Shown piece by piece: positions 53,135 through 62,297 of a DNA stretch of 64,000 bases. The DNA is taken from assembly GCF_003627955.1 (NCBI RefSeq), contig NZ_RBWS01000026.1, forward strand, positions 1 to 64,000, given 5' to 3'. The position numbers were made by a program, and so were the translations under genes. How positions within the stretch are numbered: position 1 is the stretch's first letter; every line of letters begins with the position of its first letter. Source of the stretch: Sphingobacterium puteale. GTDB taxonomy: Bacteria > Bacteroidota > Bacteroidia > Sphingobacteriales > Sphingobacteriaceae. Below the pieces are notes generated by a model that searched no databases, was not told the DNA's origin, and saw nothing but the letters and a program-made list of their open reading frames with translations.

Positions 53135-53929
53135 ATGAGATACCTTCCTTTTTTTATTATACTTGTGTTTTTAGGCTGTAATCCTATCCCTAAAAAAGAT
53201 AAACACCCCGATGTACCTCAACTGATCGAGTTGCTAAAAGACGAAAGCAAGTTCAGAAAAGTTACCGATATGACTGGCCTAAGTAGTCTTGTTTTTTTTA
53301 ATGACGACAGAATACTTTTAAAGCCCAATAACAGTAATTCGCCCGTAAAGATTATTGATGTGAATAAAAATATTGTGTTTGAAAAGATTTACGACTGGGA
53401 ACAGCCATTTTATATTGATAAACAGGGCAATTTATATCTCAACGGCAAGAAATTTTTCTACCCGGATTATAAAAAACAAGAAAATTTCAAAACGGTTGTT
53501 ATCACTGATAGTCTGCGGAGAAAGTCGGAGGAATTGAGAGAGCTGAACGATAGTCTGCAGATGAAAGTTTTAAATAGATACGAACTGGAGATGCTGCAGC
53601 CATATGGGCTAAAACCTTGTCCTTATACAATCGTGAATACAGAGCGCTGCGATGTATTTAAAGTGATCAATCAGACTTTGGTCGTTAGACAAACAGACCT
53701 TTTTAAAAGCGAACTCGATATACCAAAAACTGAAATTCCTAAATTCGATGACGATGTTTTGATTGGTTGGCGCAATGGTAAACTGCCTAGTCCGGATTAT
53801 TTGGCTTATTACGAACTAAAAAAACAACGCTTTAAGTGCGATGACATGATAATGCCGAAAATCCTAACATTAAAAGACAAACCGTATTTATTTGCTTCTG
53901 GTTTGGGTTTGTACCAGATCTTATTTTAG
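53135..53929 (+). CDS. Hypothetical lipoprotein
   Basis: 264 residues. The signal MRYLPFFIILVFLGCNPI has a good lipobox with Cys15. The mature part contains beta-type stretches (DRILLKPNNSNSPVKIIDV, FYIDKQGNLYLNGKKFFYP) and a helix-rich middle. Family not recognised. The start is 3 bases after the SanA-like stop, which suggests a shared envelope function. Confidence 0.6.
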   Translation: MRYLPFFIILVFLGCNPIPKKDKHPDVPQLIELLKDESKFRKVTDMTGLSSLVFFNDDRILLKPNNSNSPVKIIDVNKNIVFEKIYDWEQPFYIDKQGNLYLNGKKFFYPDYKKQENFKTVVITDSLRRKSEELRELNDSLQMKVLNRYELEMLQPYGLKPCPYTIVNTERCDVFKVINQTLVVRQTDLFKSELDIPKTEIPKFDDDVLIGWRNGKLPSPDYLAYYELKKQRFKCDDMIMPKILTLKDKPYLFASGLGLYQILF

Positions 53930-54043
53930 AAGGAGCTTCCTAAAGCTTATAGGTCAGGCTATGCCGAGTGTGACTGCTGCCATTTCAAATTCATACAATA
54001 TGGCTGTCTTATTAAGTGCATCAAACACAATAAATCTCTATTG

Positions 54044-55585
54044 TTATGAGCTACATGACAACGTAGAGCATCCTACGGTATCGTTATAGCTGGACGGACG
54101 CTTTTTGGAAAATTCCGGAAATAGTTCTTGGTATGGATGTTCTAAAGCCTGAGTTAGTTTAATTAACATTTCTGTTTTTCCGCTACTAATTTCTTCAATG
54201 CACTCGTAGAGTAAATAGTTTCTCAGTATAAATTTAGGATTTGTCGTTTTCATTAATTCCAGGGACTCTTGTTTTGAAATCGAATTTGAATGCAGACGGG
54301 ATCGGTACTGTTCAATGAAGTCATCAAGTTTATTGATTTTTTCTTCATTTAAAACAGTATAAGCGACCGGGCTGAAATGTTCATTTAAATCCGTATCAGG
54401 TGTTATTTTTTCCAATTGATTGAAGAATAACGTGTGATCCAATTCCAGCTCCTGCATTAAGCCCTGCCAGTTGGTGAAAAACTCTTCGTCCTCTTTTTTG
54501 AGCCAGTCAAATCCGAATTTTTTGCAGAGCATTTTATCATGGGCTTCCCAAAAATAAATTCCAAAATTATTTAACGTGTTTTCCAAAAATTTTTCATCGT
54601 CGATTATCGGCTGAAGGGCATTTGCAAGTTTCCATAGATTCCAGTGCGCAATCTGTCCCTGTTTTCCAAATGCATATCTTCTTCCAGGGAGATCCGTTGT
54701 ATTCGGTGTGAAATTTAAATTATATTCATCCATCATGGAGTAAGGACCATAATCAATCGTTAAACCTAAGATAGACATATTGTCCGTGTTCATTACACCA
54801 TGAACAAAACCTACTCTGAACCATTCTACCATTAGGTCTGCCGTGCGGGTGCATACGTTTTCAAAAAAATCTTTATATTTCTGATGATCGGATGAAACAA
54901 TTTCAGGGAAGTAATTTTCAATCGTAAAATCAAGCAGATCCTGCAAGAGCTTGTGTTCACCCTGAGCAAAGATCAGCTCAAAATGCCCGAAACGAAGGAA
55001 GCTTTCGGCAGTTCTTATGATTACGGCCCCTTTTTCGTACTTAGGATTGCCGTTATACATGATATCCCGTATGACGTCTTCTCCTGTAAAGGCCAGACTT
55101 AACGCTCTGGTAGTGGGTACTCCTAAGTGATACATGGCTTCACTTATCAGGTATTCGCGTACCGAAGACCTCAATACGGCCCTTCCGTCGGCACGTCTTG
55201 AATAAGGGGTTGCACCGGCTCCTTTCCATTGGACCTCTGTTTTCTTGCCGTTTTCATTGGTAATTTCTCCTGCGAGAATAGCCCTTCCGTCTCCCAGCTG
55301 TCCGGCCCAGTTGCCAAATTGATGTCCGGCGTACGCTGTAGCGTAGGTCTGAATATTGTCGGGAAGATGAGAACCCACCAGAAAATTAAGATCTTTTTCT
55401 TCAAATTTTCCCAGTCCAATTTCCTCAGAAAGCACTTCGTTAAAAGCAATTAAATGAGGCTTGTAAAACTCGGCAGGTTTAACCGTGGCAAACAAAACTT
55501 TTGGCGTGTTTCTCTGTAGAAGATTGTTGGAAAAATCTCCAGGAAATTTTTTGAGGAAAGGCTGTCTGATGTGTTCGATATTCAT
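54044..55585 (-). CDS. selO: SelO family protein adenylyltransferase (YdiU)
   Basis: 513 residues. It contains the SelO pseudokinase motifs: TYATAYAGHQFGNWAGQLGD, VQWKGAGATPYSRRADGRAV, VLRSSVREYLISEAMYHLG and GVMNTDNMSILGLTIDYGPY, and ends in SCSS like bacterial relatives with Cys in place of selenocysteine. SelO transfers AMP to redox-related proteins. The length matches the family. A TATCTTTG box (minus strand, 55590-55597) ends 5 bases before the ATG, so the message may be nearly leaderless. Confidence 0.94.
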   Translation of the reverse strand: MNIEHIRQPFLKKFPGDFSNNLLQRNTPKVLFATVKPAEFYKPHLIAFNEVLSEEIGLGKFEEKDLNFLVGSHLPDNIQTYATAYAGHQFGNWAGQLGDGRAILAGEITNENGKKTEVQWKGAGATPYSRRADGRAVLRSSVREYLISEAMYHLGVPTTRALSLAFTGEDVIRDIMYNGNPKYEKGAVIIRTAESFLRFGHFELIFAQGEHKLLQDLLDFTIENYFPEIVSSDHQKYKDFFENVCTRTADLMVEWFRVGFVHGVMNTDNMSILGLTIDYGPYSMMDEYNLNFTPNTTDLPGRRYAFGKQGQIAHWNLWKLANALQPIIDDEKFLENTLNNFGIYFWEAHDKMLCKKFGFDWLKKEDEEFFTNWQGLMQELELDHTLFFNQLEKITPDTDLNEHFSPVAYTVLNEEKINKLDDFIEQYRSRLHSNSISKQESLELMKTTNPKFILRNYLLYECIEEISSGKTEMLIKLTQALEHPYQELFPEFSKKRPSSYNDTVGCSTLSCSS

Positions 55586-55655
55586 ACCTCAAAGATATTA
55601 ATTATAAAAGAATAAGACCGTTCAAATTATTGAAAGTCTTGCATGCTCTTGACCT

Positions 55656-56050
55656 ATGCAAGCGAGTATTAAATGGGATTCGTACGATATTAATCCTTCT
55701 TGGGATTTTTATGGTGGTGGTGAAATTGCTGCAACAGCCAAAGAATCAGCTCTATTTTTCCAATATCTATTTGATGGAAAAATCATTCAGGACAAACAGA
55801 TTCTGGAAGCAATGCATACCTACGTTTTACCTTCAGATCAATCCAAATACTGTTTGGGACTTTATCACTTTGATATGGGGTTCAATGCTTATTACCATTT
55901 AAGTTGGTGGGGAACTGATGTTATTTATTCTCCGAATCTGATGCTACAATTACGGTTTTTACATTACAAAAAAACTTTCAACATATTATTAATCCCTTTA
56001 TAGGAAGGGAATTTCAAAAGTTATTGATTACTAAAACAGTGCTAAAATAG
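55656..56050 (+). pseudogene. Serine beta-lactamase-like hydrolase, C-terminal remnant with frameshift
   Basis: The frame starts inside the protein: INPSWDFYGGGEIAATAKES, ALFFQYLFDGKIIQDKQILE, CLGLYHFDMGFNAYYHLSWW, GTDVIYSP, matching the C-terminal half of class C-like serine hydrolases in Bacteroidota. After YSPN the frame breaks near 55940. The expected ending continues in another frame as DATITVFTLQKNFQHIINPF to a TAG at 56048-56050. The N-terminal half with the SxxK nucleophile is missing. No start codon with context; not functional. Confidence 0.7.
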
Positions 56051-56403
56051 AGAGTTATACTTATTTAAGAATTATGCAAATTAAAAGGAATAAATATTAA
56101 AAGCTTATTTTCTAATATGAACAATTGCTCTCTTCTTTCGCTATGATCAATTTTCTTTGGTATAAAATCAGTATTTTGGTTGAGCATTATTGATGCAATC
56201 AAATCATCGATAAGCCAGCGTATCAAAAAATAGTTGGGAAAATATCTCGCAGGAGGGTTACTGATAAAATGATCATAATGAATTTTAAAAATGATTCTTT
56301 TTATTGGAAGAGCAAAAAGAAAGATCATTATTGAAAAAGGTTATAGGTGTGTAAGATAACAACAGATAAACAAGACGAATTAAAAGAAAGAGAAAATTGC
56401 CCG

Positions 56404-56985
56404 ATGATTGATGTATTTAAAAATTACCTGTTCTTAACAGGAGCACTCTCAGCCGAGGAGATCAACTTTTCTGTGAATTTCTTCAAACCGATCAGCTTGA
56501 AGAAGGGAGATTTTTTTATTCGTGAGGGTGATACCTGCCGTTATATTGGATTCATTGCTTGTGGTGCCATAAAGGCGTATGCTATTGACAGAGAAGGAAA
56601 AGAAAATATAACCTGCTTCAAGTTTGAAAATGAATTTGCTACCTCGTTTCCTGAATTTGCGGCGCAGGAAAAATCCAGAAGGAGTATCAGGGTTATCGAA
56701 GATAGTATAATCTATGGAATAAGCTATCCGGACTATCTGCATCTGCTTGATCAGGTTACCGCTTGGAACGGTATCATAAAATCGGTTATGGAGCGGGAGT
56801 ATGGCCAAAAGGAGCTTTACCTGCTGAATTACAATAATAAGTCGGCTGCGGATAAATACTGCCATGTCTTGATGCACGAACCGATGCTCGTCCGGCGTAT
56901 AGCGACACAAGATCTGGCCTCATACCTGGGTATCACGCAACGGTCGCTTACCCGGGCCAAAGGACAATTGCATAGACCGAAATAA
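56404..56985 (+). CDS. Crp/Fnr family transcriptional regulator (next to MBL hydrolase)
   Basis: From the ATG at 56404, 193 residues: a cyclic-nucleotide-binding-type beta barrel (LKKGDFFIREGDTCRYIGFI, ACGAIKAYAIDREGKENITC) and a helix-turn-helix close to the C-terminus (IATQDLASYLGITQRSLTRA). The barrel lacks the strict cAMP-binding arginine pattern, as in many Bacteroidota members, so the signal is unknown. A palindrome 4 bases after its stop and an MBL-fold gene follow; the regulator probably controls that gene. The GTG start at 56347 is less likely. Confidence 0.88.
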   Translation: MIDVFKNYLFLTGALSAEEINFSVNFFKPISLKKGDFFIREGDTCRYIGFIACGAIKAYAIDREGKENITCFKFENEFATSFPEFAAQEKSRRSIRVIEDSIIYGISYPDYLHLLDQVTAWNGIIKSVMEREYGQKELYLLNYNNKSAADKYCHVLMHEPMLVRRIATQDLASYLGITQRSLTRAKGQLHRPK

Positions 56986-56989
56986 TTAT

Positions 56990-57033
56990 AGGACAAATGT
57001 CCTTATACAGTCCGGGGCAGCGATGTAGATTTG
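56990..57033 (+). promoter_or_regulatory. Palindrome plus -7 box ahead of the MBL hydrolase gene
   Basis: AGGACAaaTGTCCT (56990-57003) is a palindrome of 6-bp arms, and TAGATTTG (57026-57033) is a perfect -7 box 12 bases before the ATG at 57046. The palindrome ends 22 bases upstream of the -7 box, over the -33 region, as expected for a Crp/Fnr-type activator or repressor; the adjacent regulator is the natural candidate. Confidence 0.6.
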
Positions 57034-57045
57034 CAAAAAAAATAT

Positions 57046-57726
57046 ATGTTACGTCAAATTGCTCCCGAGGTGGTTCAGATTTCACTCATGCCACGAAACA
57101 GTATTAACTGCTATATTATCGAAGGTGTATTGATAGATTCCGGAATACGAAGTTCATATAAGACTGTCAAGAAAGCCCTCGAGAAAATACCCGTTTACCA
57201 ACATATTCTTACGCATGCGCATGCGGATCACCAGGGCTGTAGCGATCAGCTATGCGAAGAGTTTTCTATCCCCTTGCTCTGCCATCCTGACGAAATTTTT
57301 AGGACCGAAACGGGTATGGTAACCAAGGATTATCCTAGGCCGCAACATTGGATGGCAAAGTTTCAACAAAAGTATTGGGCGGGTCAGGGACATCAAGTCC
57401 AACGGACAATTGTTGAAAATGATAAGATCGGAAACTTTCAGGTCATTGAGACTCCTGGACATTCGGCAGGTCATATCTCATTATTCCGTGAGCGAGATGG
57501 TGTACTTATCATTGGCGATGCAGCGATAAATATGAATTTGCTTACAACAAAGACCGGTCTACGGCTTCCACCAGGTTTATTCACCACGGATCAACAGCGC
57601 AATATCAAATCGCTCCAGAAACTGTCAAAACTGAATCCCGCTATTATCTGTTTCGGTCACGGACCAATCATGGTAAATAAAAACCGAAAGTTTGAGCAAT
57701 TTGTGGCTAAATGCAGTGGGCTTTAA
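57046..57726 (+). CDS. MBL-fold metallo-hydrolase
   Basis: From the ATG at 57046, 226 residues. The metal motif THAHADHQG gives His57, His59, Asp61 and His62; further ligands are in IETPGHSAGHIS and IIGDAAIN, and a late CFGHGP. The fold serves glyoxalase II-like thioesterases, lactonases and related hydrolases. It lies 60 bases after a Crp/Fnr regulator with its own promoter. Substrate unknown. Confidence 0.9.
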   Translation: MLRQIAPEVVQISLMPRNSINCYIIEGVLIDSGIRSSYKTVKKALEKIPVYQHILTHAHADHQGCSDQLCEEFSIPLLCHPDEIFRTETGMVTKDYPRPQHWMAKFQQKYWAGQGHQVQRTIVENDKIGNFQVIETPGHSAGHISLFRERDGVLIIGDAAINMNLLTTKTGLRLPPGLFTTDQQRNIKSLQKLSKLNPAIICFGHGPIMVNKNRKFEQFVAKCSGL

Positions 57727-58473
57727 TTCTACGTAATTTGGTATTGACCTTTCAGAATAGAGCATATAGGGGAAAGAAGAAATTTCTGAAACAGATAAAG
57801 ACTTGAGCAAATACTCATTGGATACTATGGCTGCCGCATATTCCGCAGATTAGGTGATATAAAAAATCGAAGAAGAATTTCTCGGGACAGCCGCAAAATA
57901 ACTATTCTTACCTAAATCAAGTTGTGCTATTTTATTCAAACTGATGATTTTAATTTTTCAAAAAGAAGGGACGAAATCACTAAATGTAATCTGCTGTTCG
58001 TCAGTCTTATAACGTAAAAAAAGAACAGTTTTTATTGTTTAATTGAAATAATCACACCCAGTTTAACTATTTTTCTGCTGATTCCGAATTCTCAACTTTT
58101 AAAAGACCTGTTTTGTGGTTGAGCGGCAATACCTCATAAACATATTTTTCTATCTTGAGGCTATGTATTCATGCTAAATTTGAGCAGACTATTTTGTACC
58201 TTGATACGATGTAATCGCTGTAGTAACCGGAGAAATATTCTGGAGTAGAGGAGTAGATAAATGTCTGACATTAGTTATTGTCTGAAATTATGACCATTTA
58301 ACATGATATTGATTAAACACCTACATATGCTTCTGTTGGATGCAGTATAATTCCCGCCGACTGAAGGACGTCTTTGCCCGAGAGGATTTCAACGTATTTC
58401 GATTAATCGGTCGATAATCAAAGGGACGGGAATGTTTACATTCTGTTTATGCGAAAACGAACTTTTCTATTTA
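57727..58473. other. Gene-free region with a coding-like remnant
   Basis: About 750 bases. From 57770 a frame reads KEEISETDKDLSKYSLDTMA, AAYSAD, then stops in quick succession and KIEEEFLGTAAK, which looks like the decayed end of a gene. The remainder is AT-rich with no recognised feature. Confidence 0.35.
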
Positions 58474-58502
58474 TTGAAAAACCAATCTTTCCTGTAATTT
58501 TG
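58474..58502 (+). promoter_or_regulatory. Promoter of the second Crp/Fnr gene
   Basis: TTG (58474-58476), 18 bases, then TAATTTTG (58495-58502), which fits TTG/TAnnTTTG. The start codon is at 58539. Confidence 0.65.
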
Positions 58503-58538
58503 CAGGTGAAAAACAAATGAGTTAACAGATTTAATCGT

Positions 58539-59120
58539 ATGGATCATCAATCTATTATAGAAAGTATTAATAAACATATAGCTCTCAGTGAGAATGAATT
58601 GCTGATCTTCCTGTCTTCATTAAAGAGAAAAAAAATAGACCGAAAGTCCTTAATTCTGGCTCAGGGGCAGGTATGTGAATACATCTATTTTGTTGAGTCA
58701 GGTGCCTTACGGGCATTCTACCTTGATGAATCTGGTAAAGAATCAACTATTATGTTTGCTATTAAAGATTGGTGGGTAACCGATATGTACTGTTTTATTA
58801 ATCAAAAACCGTCCATGTTAATGATTGAAGCAATTGAAGACAGCTTGGTTTATCAATTGAAAAAAACTGATCTGGATGACCTATATATAAATGTACCTCA
58901 ATTTGAAAAGCTCTTTAGAATTTTGATGCAGAATGCCTATATTAGGGAGCAATTGCGTGTTATCGACAATCTTTCGCTGTCAGCAGAAGAGCGCTATGAA
59001 ATTTTTATCAACAAATATCCTGAAGTAGCTCATAAAGTAAAACAGAAACAAATAGCTTCCTATCTAGGCATAACTGCCGAGTTTTTAAGTATGATAAAAA
59101 ATAAAAAAGCAAAGACTTAA
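58539..59120 (+). CDS. Crp/Fnr family transcriptional regulator (second copy type)
   Basis: 193 residues. The sensor barrel (FVESGALRAFYLDESGKEST, MFAIKDWWVTDMYCFINQKP) and the C-terminal helix-turn-helix (KQKQIASYLGITAEFLSMIK) are intact. It belongs to the same broad group as the regulator at 56404 but is clearly different in sequence. Such proteins often sense unknown signals in Bacteroidota. The next gene, 65 bases on, is a small nucleoside-transferase-like protein that may be its target or partner. Confidence 0.9.
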   Translation: MDHQSIIESINKHIALSENELLIFLSSLKRKKIDRKSLILAQGQVCEYIYFVESGALRAFYLDESGKESTIMFAIKDWWVTDMYCFINQKPSMLMIEAIEDSLVYQLKKTDLDDLYINVPQFEKLFRILMQNAYIREQLRVIDNLSLSAEERYEIFINKYPEVAHKVKQKQIASYLGITAEFLSMIKNKKAKT

Positions 59121-59185
59121 AGTAGTTTATTTTTTTTGTAGCTAAAGGGTCGTTAATTCGCATTCATAAACTAATATTTTAAAAA

Positions 59186-59548
59186 ATGCTTATACTAATT
59201 GCAGGGCCTTACCGAGGCGGGACAAATGACGACCCACTATTGATAAAAAAAAATCTTGAAAAGCTTGAAGAGTTCGCTTTGGACATTTTCAATAGAGGTC
59301 ATGTCCCTTTAGTAGGCGAATGGATCGCACTTCCATTGATTCAGTTGGCCGGCTCAGAAAAGATTGGCGATGAACAATGGGAGAGAATTCAGTATCCAGT
59401 TGCCCATCGGATCCTGGAAAAATGCGATGCAGTTCTTCGCATTCAGGGTGAATCTAAAGGGGCAGATCAAGATGTAAAGATAGCTAAAGAAAGAGGTTTA
59501 AAAATATATTATCACATCGATGAAATTCCCGGCGTAGAACTGTCTTAA
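59186..59548 (+). CDS. DUF4406 / nucleoside 2-deoxyribosyltransferase-like protein
   Basis: 120 residues with a flavodoxin-like nucleoside-binding start MLILIAGPYRGGTNDDP, then FNRGHVPLVGEWIALPL and an acidic AVLRIQGESKGADQDVKIAK. The GPYR, VGEW and ESKGADQDV motifs match small NDT-like proteins. The activity is predicted on nucleosides or nucleotide signals but is not established. It is probably co-transcribed with the Crp/Fnr gene upstream. Confidence 0.75.
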   Translation: MLILIAGPYRGGTNDDPLLIKKNLEKLEEFALDIFNRGHVPLVGEWIALPLIQLAGSEKIGDEQWERIQYPVAHRILEKCDAVLRIQGESKGADQDVKIAKERGLKIYYHIDEIPGVELS

Positions 59549-59624
59549 ACGAATAGATCATCAAAAACATTAAATTTTATTGTAATTAGGAACTGTTATG
59601 ATTAAATTTTGCTGACGGAAAAGA

Positions 59625-59660
59625 AAAATACAGGAGCCAATCGACACCTGTATTTTCTTT
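59625..59660. terminator. Bidirectional terminator
   Basis: AAAATACAGG (59625-59634) pairs with CCTGTATTTT (59647-59656), 12-base loop, followed by CTTTTT. It sits between the NDT-like gene and the convergent PhzF gene. Confidence 0.8.
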
Positions 59661-59733
59661 TTGGAGCTGGTGACTTTTAAAATTGATATGTTTTTATCAA
59701 TCTTCAGCTGCTGTAGTTCCAATGCAAAGCATG

Positions 59734-60522
59734 TTATTCGGTCCAAATGAGTCCCTGGGAATAGGTACGGGCTTTACCTGCCACAATTACTCTTTCTTTT
59801 TTGTTTTCGCAATAAAGTTGCCCCTCTCTTTCAGACAGTTGACGAGAGAAAAGCGTGTCGTTTCCTAATCTTGATGCCCAGAACGGAATAAGGGAACAAT
59901 AAGCAGAACCAGTAACCGGATCTTCAAGTATCGTTGATTGCGGCGTAAAATATCTTGATACAAAATCACTGTCGGTCCCAGCTGCCGTGACTACAACACC
60001 TCCCGGATCAAGATTGATCAGATCAAAAATTGATCTTTCAATTGTGATGTTTTTGATCTCTTCCTCGGATTCGTATACCAAAACATAATCCCTTGATTTA
60101 AAAACTTCTTTAGGTTGAATGTTGAGAGACCTTTTAATTACATCAGGGAGAGTCGATGGCTGGGCCAATCTTGATGGAAAATCCATATAATAAACGCCGT
60201 CCTTTATATCAACTGTTAATTCTCCGACTAGAGTTTCAAAAATAATTCTGCTTTTTTGATAGTTCAGGTGCTTGACCAAACAATGAGCGGTTGCCAGGGT
60301 TGCATGGCCACATAAATCCATTTCAATTTCAGGTGTAAACCATCTTAGATGGATTGTATCGCCATTGTCTATGAAAAAGGCTGTTTCTGCCACAGCATTT
60401 TCGCGCGTAATTTTAAACAGGATCTCATCGGGTAACCAATTTTTTAAAGGCACTACACAGGCTGGGTTTCCCCGGAAAACTTCCTCTGTAAAGGAATCTA
60501 TCTGATATAATTCTAACTTCAT
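59734..60522 (-). CDS. PhzF family isomerase/epimerase
   Basis: 262 residues, two-domain diaminopimelate-epimerase-like fold. The catalytic Glu46 is in NAVAETAFF; other hallmarks are DSFTEEVFRGNPACVV at the start, MDLCGHATLATAHCL and EDPVTGSAYCSLIPFW. The family includes the phenazine isomerase PhzF and many enzymes of unknown substrate; no phenazine genes are present here, so a general isomerase role is likely. A TACCTTTG box lies 24 bases upstream of the ATG. Confidence 0.92.
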   Translation of the reverse strand: MKLELYQIDSFTEEVFRGNPACVVPLKNWLPDEILFKITRENAVAETAFFIDNGDTIHLRWFTPEIEMDLCGHATLATAHCLVKHLNYQKSRIIFETLVGELTVDIKDGVYYMDFPSRLAQPSTLPDVIKRSLNIQPKEVFKSRDYVLVYESEEEIKNITIERSIFDLINLDPGGVVVTAAGTDSDFVSRYFTPQSTILEDPVTGSAYCSLIPFWASRLGNDTLFSRQLSEREGQLYCENKKERVIVAGKARTYSQGLIWTE

Positions 60523-60611
60523 TATTGATAAATTTCGATCGTTTGCAAAGGTAACTCAATTCCTGAAAATTACCTCGGTCTTTGTCCTGTGGGGAAACTA
60601 AAAGGGATAAT

Positions 60612-61697
60612 TTATTGTTCAGCCTTTTTGTGCATCAGTTCTTTTAGTCCAAACTGGTAACTGAAGGGAAGCCGTTGTATATGGTCGATACGAATTATAA
60701 ATCCGTTCTGTTTAACATGAGTAAAAAGTAAGTGACTGTCGTAAGAAATTTCAATAGGTTGTAACAATTCGACCGCTTTACTTGTTCTGCCTACAGCAGC
60801 ATACTCTAATTCTCCATTTGGAGTAAACCTTTTGATAAGGAAATTGCCATGAGATACGGGGCGTATACTAAACCAAGCTCCTTCACCTACACCACCGAGA
60901 TATTGTGCATCATGGGGTACAGTTGCCGGTCTAAAAGAGAAAATCATCGAGCCAATGGCATCATCCTTGGGTAAAAGCTTTGCTTCCTTTAACTTTACAT
61001 TGTCTCTGAGATTTTTCAGAAAAAAAATGAGGGACTGAAAGCGATTCATTTTAAAATGTTTCAAACCTTGTTTTCTTGTATATGAATATATCATCCGATC
61101 GGGAGCGACGTTAACCACATTGCTAATCGGACTTGCTTTGACTGTTTCGGGAAGGTTGATGCTGTGCGCCCAATTGTAGCGTTTGGACGAGCGCCTGAGC
61201 ATGCGCGCGACAAAGCGCGAACAGTTATTATTGCTCGGGGATACTGCACCGTATGGACAACTTCCTTGGCGTACACATTCGTCACCATATGTTTTGGCGA
61301 GCATAAAATTGATATCATGCGCGATGGAAAAGTAAAGGGTACCTTCTCCGTTAAAGGCTGTCTTTAATACCTCAAACTGTTCTACAATTTCTAAGATGTT
61401 GTCAATATGGCTTTGTCTAAAAGTCGCTTTGAGGTTAATATCCAAACGAGGGTCAGAAAATTTAGAGCGTGCCCGTCCGCATCCTCGAGGCGTTATATAA
61501 CGCCCAAAGTCATAATACAGCATTTCACCCGTTTCCCGTTCAATGATAACGATACCAGTGTGTCCAACTTTAAAGTTTAAATTTTTTACGATACCTATTT
61601 TCTTAAAAAACATCATCCATTTTTCATCTCCACGAATTGTTGTACTGGGCCATGTTAATATAAGGGCTATATCGTTGTAAGTTATATCTGACTGCAT
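60612..61697 (-). CDS. DUF6695-like uncharacterised protein
   Basis: 361 residues, no signal peptide. The conserved-looking segments ALILTWPSTTIRGDEKWMMF, VGHTGIVIIERETGEMLYYD, FGRYITPRGCGRARSKFSDP and SPSNNNCSRFVARML suggest a Cys/His hydrolase-like fold (His46 in VGHTGIV and Cys159 in NNNCSRF are candidates, inferred). The family name is from memory. It is the last gene of the minus-strand operon containing the acyltransferase, and may act on a lipid or cell-envelope compound. Confidence 0.65.
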   Translation of the reverse strand: MQSDITYNDIALILTWPSTTIRGDEKWMMFFKKIGIVKNLNFKVGHTGIVIIERETGEMLYYDFGRYITPRGCGRARSKFSDPRLDINLKATFRQSHIDNILEIVEQFEVLKTAFNGEGTLYFSIAHDINFMLAKTYGDECVRQGSCPYGAVSPSNNNCSRFVARMLRRSSKRYNWAHSINLPETVKASPISNVVNVAPDRMIYSYTRKQGLKHFKMNRFQSLIFFLKNLRDNVKLKEAKLLPKDDAIGSMIFSFRPATVPHDAQYLGGVGEGAWFSIRPVSHGNFLIKRFTPNGELEYAAVGRTSKAVELLQPIEISYDSHLLFTHVKQNGFIIRIDHIQRLPFSYQFGLKELMHKKAEQ

Positions 61698-61757
61698 GGG
61701 GCTTAACTTGGAAATAGTGTTCAGTGTAACCGAAATTTTGCTAAATGATTTTCAGTG

Positions 61758-62162
61758 CTATTTGACAAATAGTTTCAAGTCTTCGCACCAAAGAAAAAAA
61801 CGTGTCAACTCAAGTTGGCTCAACTCTTTAAAATGAAATATTTTATGCGGAAAAGGAACAACATTACAGTAAACTCCATTTATTGAAAAAAATAGTACAA
61901 ACTTTTTATTTAGGATATTATTTTCTTGAGTGTCTTCAGGCTGTATTTTTTTTTCATAGCTAAAAAAAGATTCCATCAGGTCATTGCTACAATTTAAAAA
62001 GATTATACATTCACATCGATCCGTAATATCCTGATATTCCCCGGGGTTATCCAGACCCGTACGGACATATATTTCGTTACCATTATTCCATAAAAATTCC
62101 GCAATGTTGTCAATTAATGCCTGCAGTTGTCGCCCTTTATCTTTGATCAATAAATATTTCAT
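61758..62162 (-). CDS. Hypothetical protein
   Basis: From the ATG at 62162, 134 residues starting MKYLLIKDKGRQLQALIDNI. It has an alpha/beta look (YQDITDRCECIIFLNCSND, KKFVLFFSINGVYCNVVPFP) reminiscent of TIR- or NDT-like small domains, but no family is recognised. Part of the minus-strand operon, 36 bases after the small membrane peptide. Confidence 0.55.
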   Translation of the reverse strand: MKYLLIKDKGRQLQALIDNIAEFLWNNGNEIYVRTGLDNPGEYQDITDRCECIIFLNCSNDLMESFFSYEKKIQPEDTQENNILNKKFVLFFSINGVYCNVVPFPHKIFHFKELSQLELTRFFLWCEDLKLFVK

Positions 62163-62198
62163 TTTCAATACTCTTTATTAAATAGGTTGCATGTCAAA

Positions 62199-62297
62199 TC
62201 AGTCCTCAAAAACTACTTTGATAAAAAAGATTCCGCTTATAATTAAGCATGTAATTACCACTATTGCAATCGCTAGCATATAGAACAGTATACTCAT
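62199..62297 (-). CDS. 32-residue single-helix membrane peptide
   Basis: ATG to TGA gives MSILFYMLAIAIVVITCLII then SGIFFIKVVFED, a single membrane helix with a short basic-acidic tail. The ATG overlaps the acyltransferase stop codon (ATGA, 62294-62297), the classic arrangement for translational coupling, and the next operon gene begins 36 bases downstream. This makes a real small gene likely despite its size. It may assist the acyltransferase or another envelope protein. Confidence 0.6.
   Translation of the reverse strand: MSILFYMLAIAIVVITCLIISGIFFIKVVFED

Noticed and set aside
56065..56328. 87-codon minus-strand frame
   Set aside because: Low-complexity, AT-driven composition, and no recognisable motif or context.
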